A DNA stretch of 10,395 nt, from contig JAIRWW010000089.1 in assembly GCA_031268685.1 (NCBI GenBank), positions 1 through 10,395 on the forward strand, given 5' to 3'. Below are positions 1 through 7,570 of this stretch, one piece after another. The translations under genes were made by a program, and so were the position numbers. The stretch comes from Azoarcus sp. Its GTDB lineage: Bacteria; Pseudomonadota; Gammaproteobacteria; Burkholderiales; Rhodocyclaceae. Position 1 is the first letter of the stretch, and every line of letters begins with the position of its first letter. The notes beneath the pieces were generated by a model, which saw only the letters and a list, made by a program, of their open reading frames with translations, did not search any database and was not told where the DNA came from.

Positions 1-3
1 GCG

Positions 4-576
4 TCAGACGCACGGGTCGTCAGCGTCTTCCGCTTCTTCCGTGTAGGTGAACGTCCATGTCCGCGTAATGTCCAGAGCATCGGTATCGAAGCTGATTCCT
101 GGCGGAAACGGCGGAAATGGCGCTGCCTGCCTGGCAATATTCAGCGCACCGTTGTCGAGTATTTTGTGGCCGGAACTGCGCTCGATCCGGGCTTTTTCAA
201 AAGAGCCGTCGGCCAGGATGGAAACTGTCACGATCAGTTCGCCGTAAGTTTTGCCGCGCGCCGCCTTGGGATAGTGCTGCGAAGCGCTGCATGCAATCTT
301 GCGCCGGAAGACCGCGAGATATTGCTCGAAACGGCTTTCGGTGACGGTGCCGCCGATCTGCTTGCGGCGCAAACGCTGCCGATACTCCATGGAACGGCGC
401 GCAATCTCGGCTTCGAGTTCGAGCACCCTGGCTTCGTCGCTGATGGCTTCCTTGGGCGCTTTCCGCGGTTTCGCGGCATCGGCGGGTAAGGATGCCAACA
501 ACAGGACGGCCAGAAATACGCCCGCGATCCCGAGAGCGGGAGATGTCATTACAGTATTGCCAAATAGCCTGATCAT
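4..576 (-). CDS. TonB C-terminal-domain periplasmic protein (energy transducer TonB-like)
   Basis: A 190-residue protein if it starts at 576. TonB C-terminal domains bind the TonB box of outer-membrane receptors and pass on proton-motive energy. Residues about 14-35 form a hydrophobic signal or anchor segment ending in PADAA. Residues about 44-75 are charged and helical, probably coiled coil. Residues about 84-178 are the TonB_C domain, with HYPKAARG, the SSG...LDNGAL signature, the APFPPFP proline patch and a final TRTWTFTY strand. The long proline/lysine-rich spacer of classical TonB is nearly absent, so it may be a short TonB paralogue or an envelope protein that borrows the domain. The frame is open up to an ATG at 627, but 576 is preferred because it lies 4 nt after the mgtE stop and gives a clean signal sequence. 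An ATG at 549 is another option. No strong Shine-Dalgarno is seen. It is probably cotranscribed with mgtE. The stop is at 4-6. The family call is firm; the partner receptor is unknown. Confidence 0.82.
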   Translation of the reverse strand: MIRLFGNTVMTSPALGIAGVFLAVLLLASLPADAAKPRKAPKEAISDEARVLELEAEIARRSMEYRQRLRRKQIGGTVTESRFEQYLAVFRRKIACSASQHYPKAARGKTYGELIVTVSILADGSFEKARIERSSGHKILDNGALNIARQAAPFPPFPPGISFDTDALDITRTWTFTYTEEAEDADDPCV

Positions 577-580
577 CGGC

Positions 581-2056
581 CTACAACAAGAACAGCGTCG
601 CCAGCCCGAGGAAAATAAAGAAGCCACCCGAATCGGTCAGCGCCGTAATCATGACCGAACCGCCCACGGCCGGATCGCCCCCGAACCGCTGGCGCAGCAT
701 CGGTATCAATACCCCGGCGCAAGCGGCGAGCAAGAGGTTTAGCGTCATGGCCGCAGTCATGACCAGCCCCAGCGAGGCGCTGCTGTAAAGCCACCAGGCC
801 AAGACCCCCAGCAGGCCGCCCCAGATCACGCCGTTGAACAGGGCGACGCCAAGTTCTTTTTTCAGCAACCGTTTCGTCGCGCTTTCTTCAATTTGCCCGA
901 CGGCAATGGCGCGCACGATCATAGTGATGGTCTGGTTGCCCGAATTGCCGCCGATGCCCGCGACGATGGGCATCAACGCCGCCAGCGCCACCAGTCTTTC
1001 GATCGAGCCTTCAAAAGCGCCGATCACGCGGGAAGCGACGAAGGCCGTAACCAGGTTGACCGCCAGCCACGCCCATCTGTTCTTCACAGAATCCCATACC
1101 GGAGCGAAAACGTCTTCTTCTTCGCGCAGACCGGCATGGCTGAGGATTTCAGCCTCGGATGCCTCGCGGATGAAATCGACCACATCGGCCACGGTCAGCC
1201 GCCCGATGACTTTGTTGTCCCTATCCACTACAGGAGCGGAAACGAGGTCGTAACGCTCAAACGCCTGCGCCGCATCGCTGGCGTCGTCGCCGGGCGCAAA
1301 GCTGACTTTGGGTTCGCGCCGCATGACTTCGGACACCAGTTTTTCTGGATCGCTGATGAGCAGGGATTCCAGCGTGAGGATGCCCACTAGATGTTCCTCA
1401 CGGTCGATCACGAAAAGCTTGTCGGTATGATCCGGCAATTCGTCGAAACGGCGCAGGTAGCGCAACACCACTTCGAGCGTGACGTCCTCGCGCACCGTCA
1501 CCAGGTCGAAGTCCATGAGCGCCCCGACCGAATCCTCGGGGTAGGACATTGCCGCGCGCAACTGCTCGCGCTCGTCGCTGGAGAGCGACTGGAAAACGTC
1601 CCGGATGATCTCGGGCGGCAGATCTGGCGCGAGGTCGGCGAGTTCGTCGGCATCCAGCGTTTCGGCAGCCGCTTTCAACTCGTGCGGCGCCATTGTCTCG
1701 ATCAGGGATTCCCTGACAGCGTCGGAGACTTCGAGCAGGATTTCGCCGTCGCGCTCGGCCTTGACCAAATCCCAGACATAGCGCCGTTCTTCCAGCGGCA
1801 GCGCTTCCAGGATATAGGCGATGTCCGCCGGGTGAAGGGCGTCTAGTTGCAGCCGCAGCGTCCCCGCATGTTCGGGCGCAGGCAGTACGAGAGCAGGTAT
1901 TTCCTCGTGGGTCTCGCCGTCTTCTGCGTAGACGCTCGAACGCGCCAGCAATATCTGCACTTCACGCAAATATTGCTGGAGTTCATCGGGGTGCATGCCC
2001 CCAACCTCGACGGATTGGGGTTGTTCCCCGGCCTGCGGATCTTTTTCCGGAGCCAT
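581..2056 (-). CDS. mgtE: Magnesium transporter MgtE
   Basis: Inner-membrane, Mg2+-gated Mg2+ channel/transporter, 491 residues, in the usual family range. Domain order: a variable N-terminus, the helical MgtE N-domain (about 65-175), two CBS domains (about 180-298) that sense intracellular Mg2+ in this family, a linking plug helix, then a membrane domain (about 323-491). Family signatures are GGNSGNQ at 369-375 in the first part of the pore domain and GGDPAVGGS...TALTDSGG near the C-terminus. D475 is in the position of the pore Asp that binds Mg2+ in the family. The start is uncertain. The ATG at 2056 has no good Shine-Dalgarno, whereas an in-frame ATG at 1996 (residue 21) has GAGG 8 nt upstream and would remove a low-complexity leader. 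It ends 4 nt before the TonB-like gene. A likely terminator separates it from the upstream ATPase gene, so it should have its own promoter, which I could not identify. No M-box/ykoK-type leader was recognised. Confidence 0.95.
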   Translation of the reverse strand: MAPEKDPQAGEQPQSVEVGGMHPDELQQYLREVQILLARSSVYAEDGETHEEIPALVLPAPEHAGTLRLQLDALHPADIAYILEALPLEERRYVWDLVKAERDGEILLEVSDAVRESLIETMAPHELKAAAETLDADELADLAPDLPPEIIRDVFQSLSSDEREQLRAAMSYPEDSVGALMDFDLVTVREDVTLEVVLRYLRRFDELPDHTDKLFVIDREEHLVGILTLESLLISDPEKLVSEVMRREPKVSFAPGDDASDAAQAFERYDLVSAPVVDRDNKVIGRLTVADVVDFIREASEAEILSHAGLREEEDVFAPVWDSVKNRWAWLAVNLVTAFVASRVIGAFEGSIERLVALAALMPIVAGIGGNSGNQTITMIVRAIAVGQIEESATKRLLKKELGVALFNGVIWGGLLGVLAWWLYSSASLGLVMTAAMTLNLLLAACAGVLIPMLRQRFGGDPAVGGSVMITALTDSGGFFIFLGLATLFLL

Positions 2057-2085
2057 CGCGCGGCAAGAAAGTGAGTGGTGAATGG

Positions 2086-2105
2086 CAAAAGCGGCTGCAA
2101 GCCGC
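2086..2105 (-). terminator. Probable intrinsic terminator of the ATPase-nuclease gene
   Basis: Read on the minus strand, a perfect 6-bp stem GCGGCT/AGCCGC (2100-2105 with 2091-2096) encloses a 3-nt loop and is followed at once by TTTT. It lies about 140 nt after the stop of the ATPase gene and just before mgtE. The stem is short and the U-run only four long, so strength is uncertain. It argues that mgtE is not simply read through from the ATPase gene. Confidence 0.5.
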
Positions 2106-2242
2106 CGAACGTTTCCGCGCCGAGGCGAAAAGCGGATTCTACTTCTTGCCGCGTTACAACGAAATGGCGCAAGCGTCCCTATCGCAACTATTCGCCCGGA
2201 CGCCTCGGCGCCAAGGGCATGAGCAGTTCCAGCTTTCCAGAA

Positions 2243-3841
2243 TCACGCTCCCCAGACCGCGACGTTCATCCCCTCGAACTTCTCCGCCCGCCGCCATATC
2301 CGCTCATCCCACGGTCTACCCGATTCGCGGTCGAAGATGAACAGATGCGCTTCGTCCGCTCCGGCACGTTTCGCATAATCGACGGTCTGCTCCAGTCCCT
2401 GCGCAATAACTGCCTCCAGCTTGCCGCGCAGCAGTTTCAGTTCGACCACGATGCGCTGGATCGGCCCAAACAGGCCCTGCCCTGCATCCAACGGCCATTC
2501 TATGAACAGATCGGTGCGCCTGCGGCCAAGGCCGTATTCCCGGCTGATGCGTCCGCCGCCGTTGATGATCCGTTGCAGGAAGGCTTGCATCAACAACTGC
2601 GAAGCGGCTTCCCTGTAGCTGAATCCCTCGCTCCAGGCATCCGAGTGTTCCCGAAAGAACTGCTGGAATGCCCCCAGCAGTTTCGGCATGTCAAGACGAT
2701 TCTCTGGCGTCACATACCAGGACTGTTCCTGGTTGGCTATCATCACTTGCTTGGCCCAGGTCAATTCGCGCGGAATCACTTCCCGGTAAATGCGATTGCC
2801 TATCCTGACTTGTGGCCTGAGGCTTATCAAGCCAAGGTCGGACACGTATTCCAGGTCGGCTGGCGATACGTCCGGGCTTTCCTGTTCGCTGGCGATAATG
2901 GCGCTTATGACGCTGTGCACGCGCGGCTCTCGCAATTTGTCGGACAACTGATCGAGGTGCGTGGCGCGCGACTGGATGAGTTGTTCGCGCGCTTGCAGAT
3001 AGCTGGTCATGGTTATGAGCTTCGTCCGGTCGCGGTTGGGACGAATTTTGCGCGTCACCTCATAGCCAAGGGCATTGACCAGCCAGGGCTGACCGGCGGT
3101 GTCTTCCCACAGCTCGGGAAAGATGGCCTCGTCGAACGCCTGCCCAGTCTCGGCGGTGTGCTGCCGCCACAAGGTTTCCGTCTCATCAAAGGTGAAATTG
3201 CCCATACGCAGGGATTCGGCCTTGATGTTGAAGGCGCTCCCTCCCGTGATGACTTCGCCGTCGCCTTGGTGAAGCCGGTAGTCGCGCACGTCTCGCACGC
3301 CGCAGAGCACTATGCTTTGCGGGAAGGCTTGCGGACGCTGGGCATAGCCTGCGCGAATCTGGCGCAGGAGCGAGATCAGCGTGTCGCCGACCAGAGCATC
3401 GACTTCGTCGAGAAACAGCACTGTGGGCTTGGGCGAGGTTCTCGCCCAGTGCGCAAGCAACTGGGAAAGCCGATCCCGAAGCTCGATGCTTTGCCCTTCC
3501 TGCCGATACCAGGCATCAAGCTCCGGCCTGTCCAGATACAGCGCCAGCGAACGCGCAATCGCGCTGCACGCTGTGGGAATGCCCTGGGCCGCATCGCCGC
3601 GCGCCGCTTGCGCGGCTTCTATATTGGCGTAGGCGCAGGCGTAGCGGCCCTCCTCGCTCAAGGCTTTCATCATCGCCAGCAAGGTGCTGGTCTTGCCAGT
3701 CTGGCGCGGCGCGTGCAGGACAAAGTAGCGCTTCTCCGCAATCAACTGCCGGATTTCCGGCCAGTCCACGCGGGAGAGCATGTCGATATGGTAGTGATCT
3801 TCCGGAATAATCGGCCCGGCGTTGTTGAAAAAACGTTCCAT
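2243..3841 (-). CDS. P-loop ATPase with C-terminal PD-(D/E)XK nuclease-like domain
   Basis: A 532-residue cytosolic protein of a widespread but functionally uncharacterised family of ATP-binding proteins that open with an (M)xxFFNxAGP...HY motif. Visible motifs: Walker A APRQTGKT at 44-51 (K50), Walker B VLFLDE at 141-146 (D145, E146), GVRDVRDYR at 181-189 in a sensor-like position, and QPWLVNAL at 251-258. The C-terminal third has the PD-(D/E)XK pattern: D444 in RRTDLFIE, then E467-L-K469 in IVVELK, then Q485...Y489. This resembles restriction-endonuclease-fold domains of the DUF1703 type. The catalytic D, E and K are all present, so nuclease activity is plausible but inferred. The stretch DMPKLLGAFQQFFREHSDAW (384-403) links the halves. 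It stands alone between a probable terminator and a gene-poor spacer. The start at 3841 fits the family N-terminus; the upstream AAGAAG is a weak ribosome site. Possible roles include DNA repair or defence, but none is shown by the context. Confidence 0.85.
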   Translation of the reverse strand: MERFFNNAGPIIPEDHYHIDMLSRVDWPEIRQLIAEKRYFVLHAPRQTGKTSTLLAMMKALSEEGRYACAYANIEAAQAARGDAAQGIPTACSAIARSLALYLDRPELDAWYRQEGQSIELRDRLSQLLAHWARTSPKPTVLFLDEVDALVGDTLISLLRQIRAGYAQRPQAFPQSIVLCGVRDVRDYRLHQGDGEVITGGSAFNIKAESLRMGNFTFDETETLWRQHTAETGQAFDEAIFPELWEDTAGQPWLVNALGYEVTRKIRPNRDRTKLITMTSYLQAREQLIQSRATHLDQLSDKLREPRVHSVISAIIASEQESPDVSPADLEYVSDLGLISLRPQVRIGNRIYREVIPRELTWAKQVMIANQEQSWYVTPENRLDMPKLLGAFQQFFREHSDAWSEGFSYREAASQLLMQAFLQRIINGGGRISREYGLGRRRTDLFIEWPLDAGQGLFGPIQRIVVELKLLRGKLEAVIAQGLEQTVDYAKRAGADEAHLFIFDRESGRPWDERIWRRAEKFEGMNVAVWGA

Positions 3842-3916
3842 ACGGCTTCTTTTGCAGCAGGCATCAAAGGGGGAAAATCATTCTACTAGACGGGGACGGA
3901 AATCATGCCGAAAGCC

Positions 3917-3946
3917 AAATGCATCTTCGGAAAATGCATCTTCGGG
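3917..3946. repeat. Two tandem copies of a 15-bp repeat
   Basis: The 14-mer AAATGCATCTTCGG occurs at 3917-3930 and again at 3932-3945, giving a 15-bp period with only the last base differing (A or G). Each unit contains the palindrome ATGCAT. It could be a slippage product or a paired regulator site upstream of the ATPase gene; the sequence alone does not say which. Confidence 0.85.
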
Positions 3947-3988
3947 CAATCGCGCGAACGTTCCCGCGCAAAGGGGATATCAAGCGAA

Positions 3989-4015
3989 GCCCGGATAATT
4001 CCAATCTGTCCGGGC
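3989..4015 (+). promoter_or_regulatory. Stem-loop overlapping the terminator, possible leader element
   Basis: Perfect 7-bp inverted repeat GCCCGGA (3989-3995) and TCCGGGC (4009-4015) with a 13-nt loop. Its right arm shares GGC (4013-4015) with the left arm of the following terminator hairpin, so the fully formed versions of the two stems compete for three bases. This geometry occurs in attenuators and riboswitch expression platforms but also by chance in terminator neighbourhoods. Confidence 0.45.
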
Positions 4016-4057
4016 ATTGCCTGTCGAGGCCCTTGCTTCCACAGGCAATGCCTTTTT
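4013..4057 (+). terminator. Strong intrinsic terminator about 160 nt upstream of trpS
   Basis: A perfect 12-bp inverted repeat, GGCATTGCCTGT (4013-4024) with ACAGGCAATGCC (4041-4052), encloses a 16-nt loop and is followed directly by TTTTT (4053-4057). The T-run gives plus-strand polarity; the minus strand has no T-run after the hairpin. No plus-strand gene lies between 3842 and 4012, so it must end either a small untranslated RNA or a trpS leader transcript. Confidence 0.75.
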
Positions 4058-4219
4058 ACAAGCCAAGGACAATCGGAACTACCCTGTCCCCTTACAACAT
4101 AGGCATGCACCATGACCATGCATCCGCCGTGACAAAAGCAGCGGACAAGCCGGGGGAATGGTAAGCTTGCCGCGCCGCAAATTTGTCATTGTCCAACTTT
4201 TTCCGCCGACTCGACTTTC

Positions 4220-5503
4220 ATGGCCCAACAGCGCATTCTCACCGGCATCACCCCTTCCGGCACGCCTCATCTCGGCAATTACGCGGGCGCAATCCGCCCG
4301 GCAGTGGAAGCCAGCAAGCAAACCGATGCCGAAAGTTTCTATTTCCTCTCCGATTATCACGCCCTTATCAAGACCGGCAACCCGGAACGGGTGCGGCGCT
4401 CCACGCTGGAGATTGCCGCCACATGGCTCGCCTCCGGCCTTCGCCCCGAGCGGGTATGGTTTTATCGCCAGTCCGATATTCCGGAAATTCCCGAACTCAT
4501 GTGGCTGCTGACCTGCGTCACGGGCAAGGGGCTGCTCAACCGCGCCCATGCCTACAAGGCCGCCGTGGACAAGAACGCGCTCGACGGCGCCGACCCTGAC
4601 GCCGGGGTGACGATGGGTTTGTTCATGTATCCGCTGCTGATGGCCGCCGACATCCTGATGTTCAATGCCCACAAGGTGCCGGTGGGACGCGATCAGATAC
4701 AACACCTGGAGATGGCGCGCGACATCGCCGCCAGTTTCAACCACCGCCATGGCGAGCACTTCGTTTTGCCAGAGGCGGCGGTCGATGAGACGGTCGCCAC
4801 CTTGCCTGGGCTGGATGGACGCAAGATGAGCAAGAGTTATGACAATACAATCCCCCTTTTCGCGCCGGCGGCGGAATTGAAGAAGCTGATTTTCAGCATC
4901 GTCACCGACTCGAAAGCCCCCGGCGAGCCGAAAGAAACCGAAGGCTCGCCCTTGTTCCAGCTCTATAGGGCATTCGCTACGCCCGGCGAAACCCAGGCAA
5001 TGCGCGCTCGTTTCGAGGAAGGCATCGCTTGGGGCGAGGCCAAGGAAACCCTGTTCGACAAGCTGGAATCAGTCATCTCGCCGATGCGGGCGCGCTATGA
5101 AGAACTGATTGCCGAGCCGGAACGCATCGAGCAAGTCCTGAAAAGCGGCGCAGAACGCTTGCGCGCCAAATACGCGACGCCTTTTATCGCCAGATTGCGC
5201 GAGGCGGCTGGCTTGCGGCGGCTCGACCGGACACTGGCGGAAACGACGCCGCCGCGCCCGAAAGCGCCAGCCCGGCCGCAATTCAGGCAGTACCGCGAAA
5301 CCGACGGTCTGTTTTATTTCAAGTTCGTCGGCGGCGATGGCCGCGTGCTTTTGCAAAGCCGCGGCTTTGCGTCGCCGCGCGAGGCCGGACAAGCTGTGGC
5401 CAGCCTCAAGGACGGCGCGGATTTCGCGTCTTGGGCCGATCTCGCCGAAGGCGTGGCGCACGACGATATCGCGCTGGCGCTCGATGCACTGCGCGCCGAA
5501 TGA
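4220..5503 (+). CDS. trpS: Tryptophan--tRNA ligase with C-terminal YegP-like extension
   Basis: Class Ic aminoacyl-tRNA synthetase charging tRNA-Trp with tryptophan in the cytosol. The Rossmann core begins with [16 protein letters not shown], whose HLGN (17-20) is the HIGH-type ATP motif. GRDQIQH (156-162) and KMSKS (202-206, inside [10 protein letters not shown]) follow at the expected places. At 427 residues it is about 90 longer than E. coli TrpRS (about 334). Residues 341-355 are a proline-rich linker ([14 protein letters not shown]). Residues about 356-398 resemble a YegP/DUF1508 unit, with FYFKF, then GDGRVLLQS, then GFASPREA; a short acidic helix ends the protein. Similar tails may occur in related proteobacteria, so this may be a lineage trait and not a new event. 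The ATG at 4220 matches the family N-terminus, but the 20 nt before it lack a Shine-Dalgarno. murB follows after 28 nt, suggesting cotranscription. A terminator-like hairpin at 4013-4057 sits upstream. Confidence 0.96.
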   Translation: MAQQRILTGITPSGTPHLGNYAGAIRPAVEASKQTDAESFYFLSDYHALIKTGNPERVRRSTLEIAATWLASGLRPERVWFYRQSDIPEIPELMWLLTCVTGKGLLNRAHAYKAAVDKNALDGADPDAGVTMGLFMYPLLMAADILMFNAHKVPVGRDQIQHLEMARDIAASFNHRHGEHFVLPEAAVDETVATLPGLDGRKMSKSYDNTIPLFAPAAELKKLIFSIVTDSKAPGEPKETEGSPLFQLYRAFATPGETQAMRARFEEGIAWGEAKETLFDKLESVISPMRARYEELIAEPERIEQVLKSGAERLRAKYATPFIARLREAAGLRRLDRTLAETTPPRPKAPARPQFRQYRETDGLFYFKFVGGDGRVLLQSRGFASPREAGQAVASLKDGADFASWADLAEGVAHDDIALALDALRAE

Positions 5504-5531
5504 CGGCGGTGTTCGCTGCCCTGCCCGCATC

Positions 5532-6563
5532 ATGACTGCCGCCCCATCCATTTCCGAGCAGCACGACGTCGACCTGACTGCGCTCAACACTTTCGGGCTG
5601 CCCGCGCGGGCGAAGCGGCTGCTGCGGCTGAAATCGGCGGACGATGCGCGCGCCTTCGCCGCCGCGCGCCACGACGGCGGCGAGCCTTGCCTCGTGCTGG
5701 GCGGCGGCAGCAATCTGGTGCTGCGCGGCGAACCGCTCGCCTGCGTGCTCAAGGTGGAGATCGCGGGCCGCCACAAGTTGGGCGAAGACGGCGAGGCAAT
5801 CATCGTTGAAGCCGCCGCGGGCGAGAGCTGGCATGATTTCGTGCGCTGGACGCTCGCCGAAGGCTGGCCGGGGCTGGAGAACCTGTCACTAATTCCTGGC
5901 TCTGTGGGCGCAGCGCCCATCCAGAATATCGGCGCCTACGGGCTGGAGATGGCCGAACGCTTCGATTCGCTCGATGCAATCGACCTTGCGAGCGGCGAAA
6001 CGCGCCGCTTCGATGCCGCCGCCTGCCGTTTCGGCTACCGGGAAAGCGCCTTCAAACAGCAGCCGGGCCGCTGGCTGGTCGTGGCGGTGCGCTTTCGCCT
6101 GCCGCGCCGCTGGCAGCCACTGAGCGCTTATGGCGACATCGCGCGCGAGTTGGCGGCGCGCGACATCGCCGCGCCGACGCCGCTACAGGTCTCCGACGCT
6201 GTCATCGCCATCCGCCGCCGCAAGCTACCCGACCCCGCGGAACTGGGCAGCGCTGGCAGTTTCTTCAAGAACCCCGTCGTCGATGCCCGGCAATGCGCGG
6301 CCCTGCTTGCGGTGCATCCAGGCTTGCCGCACTATCCACAGCCCGATGGCCGCGAGAAACTCGCCGCGGGCTGGCTGATCGAACAATGCGGCTGGAAAGG
6401 CCGCCGCATCGGCCCCGCCGGCTGCCATACCGGGCAAGCGCTCGTGCTGGTCAATCACGGCGGCGCATCAGGGGCTGATGTGCTGCGGCTGGCCGCGCAC
6501 ATCCAGGACGACGTCGCGTCGCGCTTCGGCGTCGCGCTGGAAATCGAGCCAGTCGTGACCTGA
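5532..6563 (+). CDS. murB: UDP-N-acetylenolpyruvoylglucosamine reductase MurB (type I)
   Basis: FAD enzyme that reduces UDP-GlcNAc-enolpyruvate to UDP-MurNAc with NADPH, the second committed step of peptidoglycan synthesis, in the cytosol. The 343 residues match E. coli MurB (342). Visible motifs: NTFGLPA near the N-terminus, FAD-binding [10 protein letters not shown] (55-64), [17 protein letters not shown] (121-137), the type I marker YRES (169-172), [10 protein letters not shown] (239-248) with S243 as the catalytic proton donor, [12 protein letters not shown] (279-290), and a C-terminal LEIEP holding the second catalytic Glu. The start at 5532 was chosen because the protein then begins just before the conserved DLTALNTFG block. 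The frame is open much further upstream but there it overlaps trpS. No clear Shine-Dalgarno precedes the ATG. It lies 28 nt downstream of trpS, and a 184-nt spacer separates it from apaH. Confidence 0.96.
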   Translation: MTAAPSISEQHDVDLTALNTFGLPARAKRLLRLKSADDARAFAAARHDGGEPCLVLGGGSNLVLRGEPLACVLKVEIAGRHKLGEDGEAIIVEAAAGESWHDFVRWTLAEGWPGLENLSLIPGSVGAAPIQNIGAYGLEMAERFDSLDAIDLASGETRRFDAAACRFGYRESAFKQQPGRWLVVAVRFRLPRRWQPLSAYGDIARELAARDIAAPTPLQVSDAVIAIRRRKLPDPAELGSAGSFFKNPVVDARQCAALLAVHPGLPHYPQPDGREKLAAGWLIEQCGWKGRRIGPAGCHTGQALVLVNHGGASGADVLRLAAHIQDDVASRFGVALEIEPVVT

Positions 6564-6680
6564 GCCAGTCGCTTACCGCGTTGGGACGTTAAAATCCACG
6601 CTCTCCGGCATTCACGCCGAATGTCATCTATCCCGGAACCTGTTTCTGACCGGAGTATCCATCCCAGGCGGATCGGACAG

Positions 6681-6706
6681 CGCGGAAAGGCGCCCCCGCT
6701 TCCGCG
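6681..6706 (+). promoter_or_regulatory. Inverted repeat after murB, possible weak terminator
   Basis: CGCGGAA (6681-6687) pairs perfectly with TTCCGCG (6700-6706) around a 12-nt loop. The bases that follow, TCTAAATTGTTT, are T-rich but not a proper U-run. It could end murB transcripts inefficiently or be part of the apaH leader. Confidence 0.35.
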
Positions 6707-6719
6707 TCTAAATTGTTTC

Positions 6720-6736
6720 GTCCGGCTGTGCCGGAC
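6720..6736 (+). promoter_or_regulatory. Hairpin abutting the apaH ribosome-binding site
   Basis: GTCCGGC (6720-6726) and GCCGGAC (6730-6736) form a perfect 7-bp stem with a TGT loop. The Shine-Dalgarno AGGA (6737-6740) starts at the next base, 7 nt before the apaH ATG at 6748. A stable hairpin flush with the ribosome site can affect initiation; any regulatory role is inferred. Confidence 0.5.
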
Positions 6737-6747
6737 AGGATCGAAAC

Positions 6748-7548
6748 ATGGCCACATACGCAATAGGCGACCTTCAGGGCTGCTACAGCGCATTCCGGCG
6801 GCTGCTTGAGCAGTGCGCCTTCGACCCCGCACGCGACCGCTTGTGGCTGGTGGGCGATCTGGTCAACCGCGGGCCGGAATCGCTGGAAGTGCTGCGTTTC
6901 GTCTCCAGCCTCGGCGCGGCGGCGACCGTCGTGCTCGGCAATCATGATCTCTACCTGCTGATGCTGCGAGCCGGACTCAAACGCCGCGCCGCCGAAGACG
7001 ATACTCTGGCATCCATACTCGCCGCCCCCGATTGCGACGACCTGCTGCGCTGGCTCTCCAGCCGCCCCCTGCTCCACATCGAAGGGCAATACGTATTGGT
7101 GCATGCCGGTCTGCTGCCGCAATGGACCGTCCCCAAGGCGCAGGCGCTCGCCACCGAGGTCGAAGATGCGCTGACCGGCAAGGAAGCGAAAAAATTTCTC
7201 CTGCACCTGATCGGCAGCCGCCCCGATCATTGGGAGGACGGCCTCAAGGGCTGGGGACGTCTCCGGGTCATCGTCAACGCCTTCACGCGGATGCGCTTCT
7301 GCACCGGCGACGGCCACATGGCAATGCGCGCCAAAGGCCCCCCCGACAAAGCGCCGGAAGGCATGTTGCCCTGGTTCGCGCTCCCCGGCCGCGCCAGCCG
7401 CAGCCATACCATCGTCTGCGGCCATTGGTCGGCGCTCGGCTTCTACCGCGAAGAAGGTCTAATCGCTCTGGATTCGGGCTATGTCTGGGGCGGGCAGCTC
7501 ACCGCCCTGCGGCTCGACGATGGCGAGGTTTTCCAGATCCAAGCCTGA
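6748..7548 (+). CDS. apaH: Symmetrical bis(5'-nucleosyl)-tetraphosphatase ApaH
   Basis: Metallophosphatase that splits Ap4A into two ADP. In E. coli it also removes Np4-type caps from RNA 5' ends. The 266 residues are close to the E. coli enzyme (about 280). The phosphoesterase metal-binding motifs are all present and in order: GDLQG (7-11), GDLVNRGPES (36-45) and GNHD (64-67). They are followed by the family's HAGLLPQW and CGHWSALG blocks with later metal-ligand histidines, and a C-terminal ALDSGYVWGGQLTALRL. The start at 6748 is well supported by AGGA 7 nt upstream. In E. coli apaH sits in the surA-pdxA-rsmA-apaG operon; here it follows murB after 184 nt, so an own promoter is likely, although I could not find a convincing -35/-10 pair. 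It converges on hslO with a 22-nt gap and no obvious terminator between them. Confidence 0.96.
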   Translation: MATYAIGDLQGCYSAFRRLLEQCAFDPARDRLWLVGDLVNRGPESLEVLRFVSSLGAAATVVLGNHDLYLLMLRAGLKRRAAEDDTLASILAAPDCDDLLRWLSSRPLLHIEGQYVLVHAGLLPQWTVPKAQALATEVEDALTGKEAKKFLLHLIGSRPDHWEDGLKGWGRLRVIVNAFTRMRFCTGDGHMAMRAKGPPDKAPEGMLPWFALPGRASRSHTIVCGHWSALGFYREEGLIALDSGYVWGGQLTALRLDDGEVFQIQA

Positions 7549-7570
7549 AGGCGGTGCTGAACAGGCGCTC

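Larger units (their letters stand above)
3842..4219. other. 378-nt divergent spacer with repeats and hairpins, no convincing gene
   Basis: This spacer separates the minus-strand ATPase gene from plus-strand trpS. It contains a tandem 15-bp repeat (3917-3946), a 7-bp stem-loop (3989-4015) and a strong plus-strand terminator hairpin (4013-4057), each listed separately. The remaining 4058-4219 leads to trpS and shows no clear Shine-Dalgarno or standard promoter pair that I could defend. Open frames here, such as one of 77 codons on the minus strand, have no family resemblance, no ribosome site and are partly built from the repeat. Confidence 0.6.

Noticed and set aside
3880..3885. TAGAAT (minus strand) as a -10 box for the ATPase gene
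   Set aside because: Nothing like TTGACA lies at the required distance.
2075..3889. Very long open frame on the plus strand opposite the ATPase-nuclease gene
   Set aside because: Its translation has no recognisable motif, while the minus-strand frame has Walker A, Walker B and PD-(D/E)XK motifs; it is a GC-rich shadow.
3886..4119. 77-codon minus-strand frame in the spacer before trpS
   Set aside because: No family resemblance and no ribosome site; part of it is simply the translated tandem repeat and it runs across the terminator hairpin.
5337..5531. 65-residue N-terminal extension of MurB overlapping trpS
   Set aside because: It is the shadow of the TrpRS tail; MurB homologues begin near the conserved NTFGLPA block.
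6590..6595. TAAAAT as a -10 box for apaH
   Set aside because: No acceptable -35 at 16-18 nt upstream; a single hexamer is too weak.
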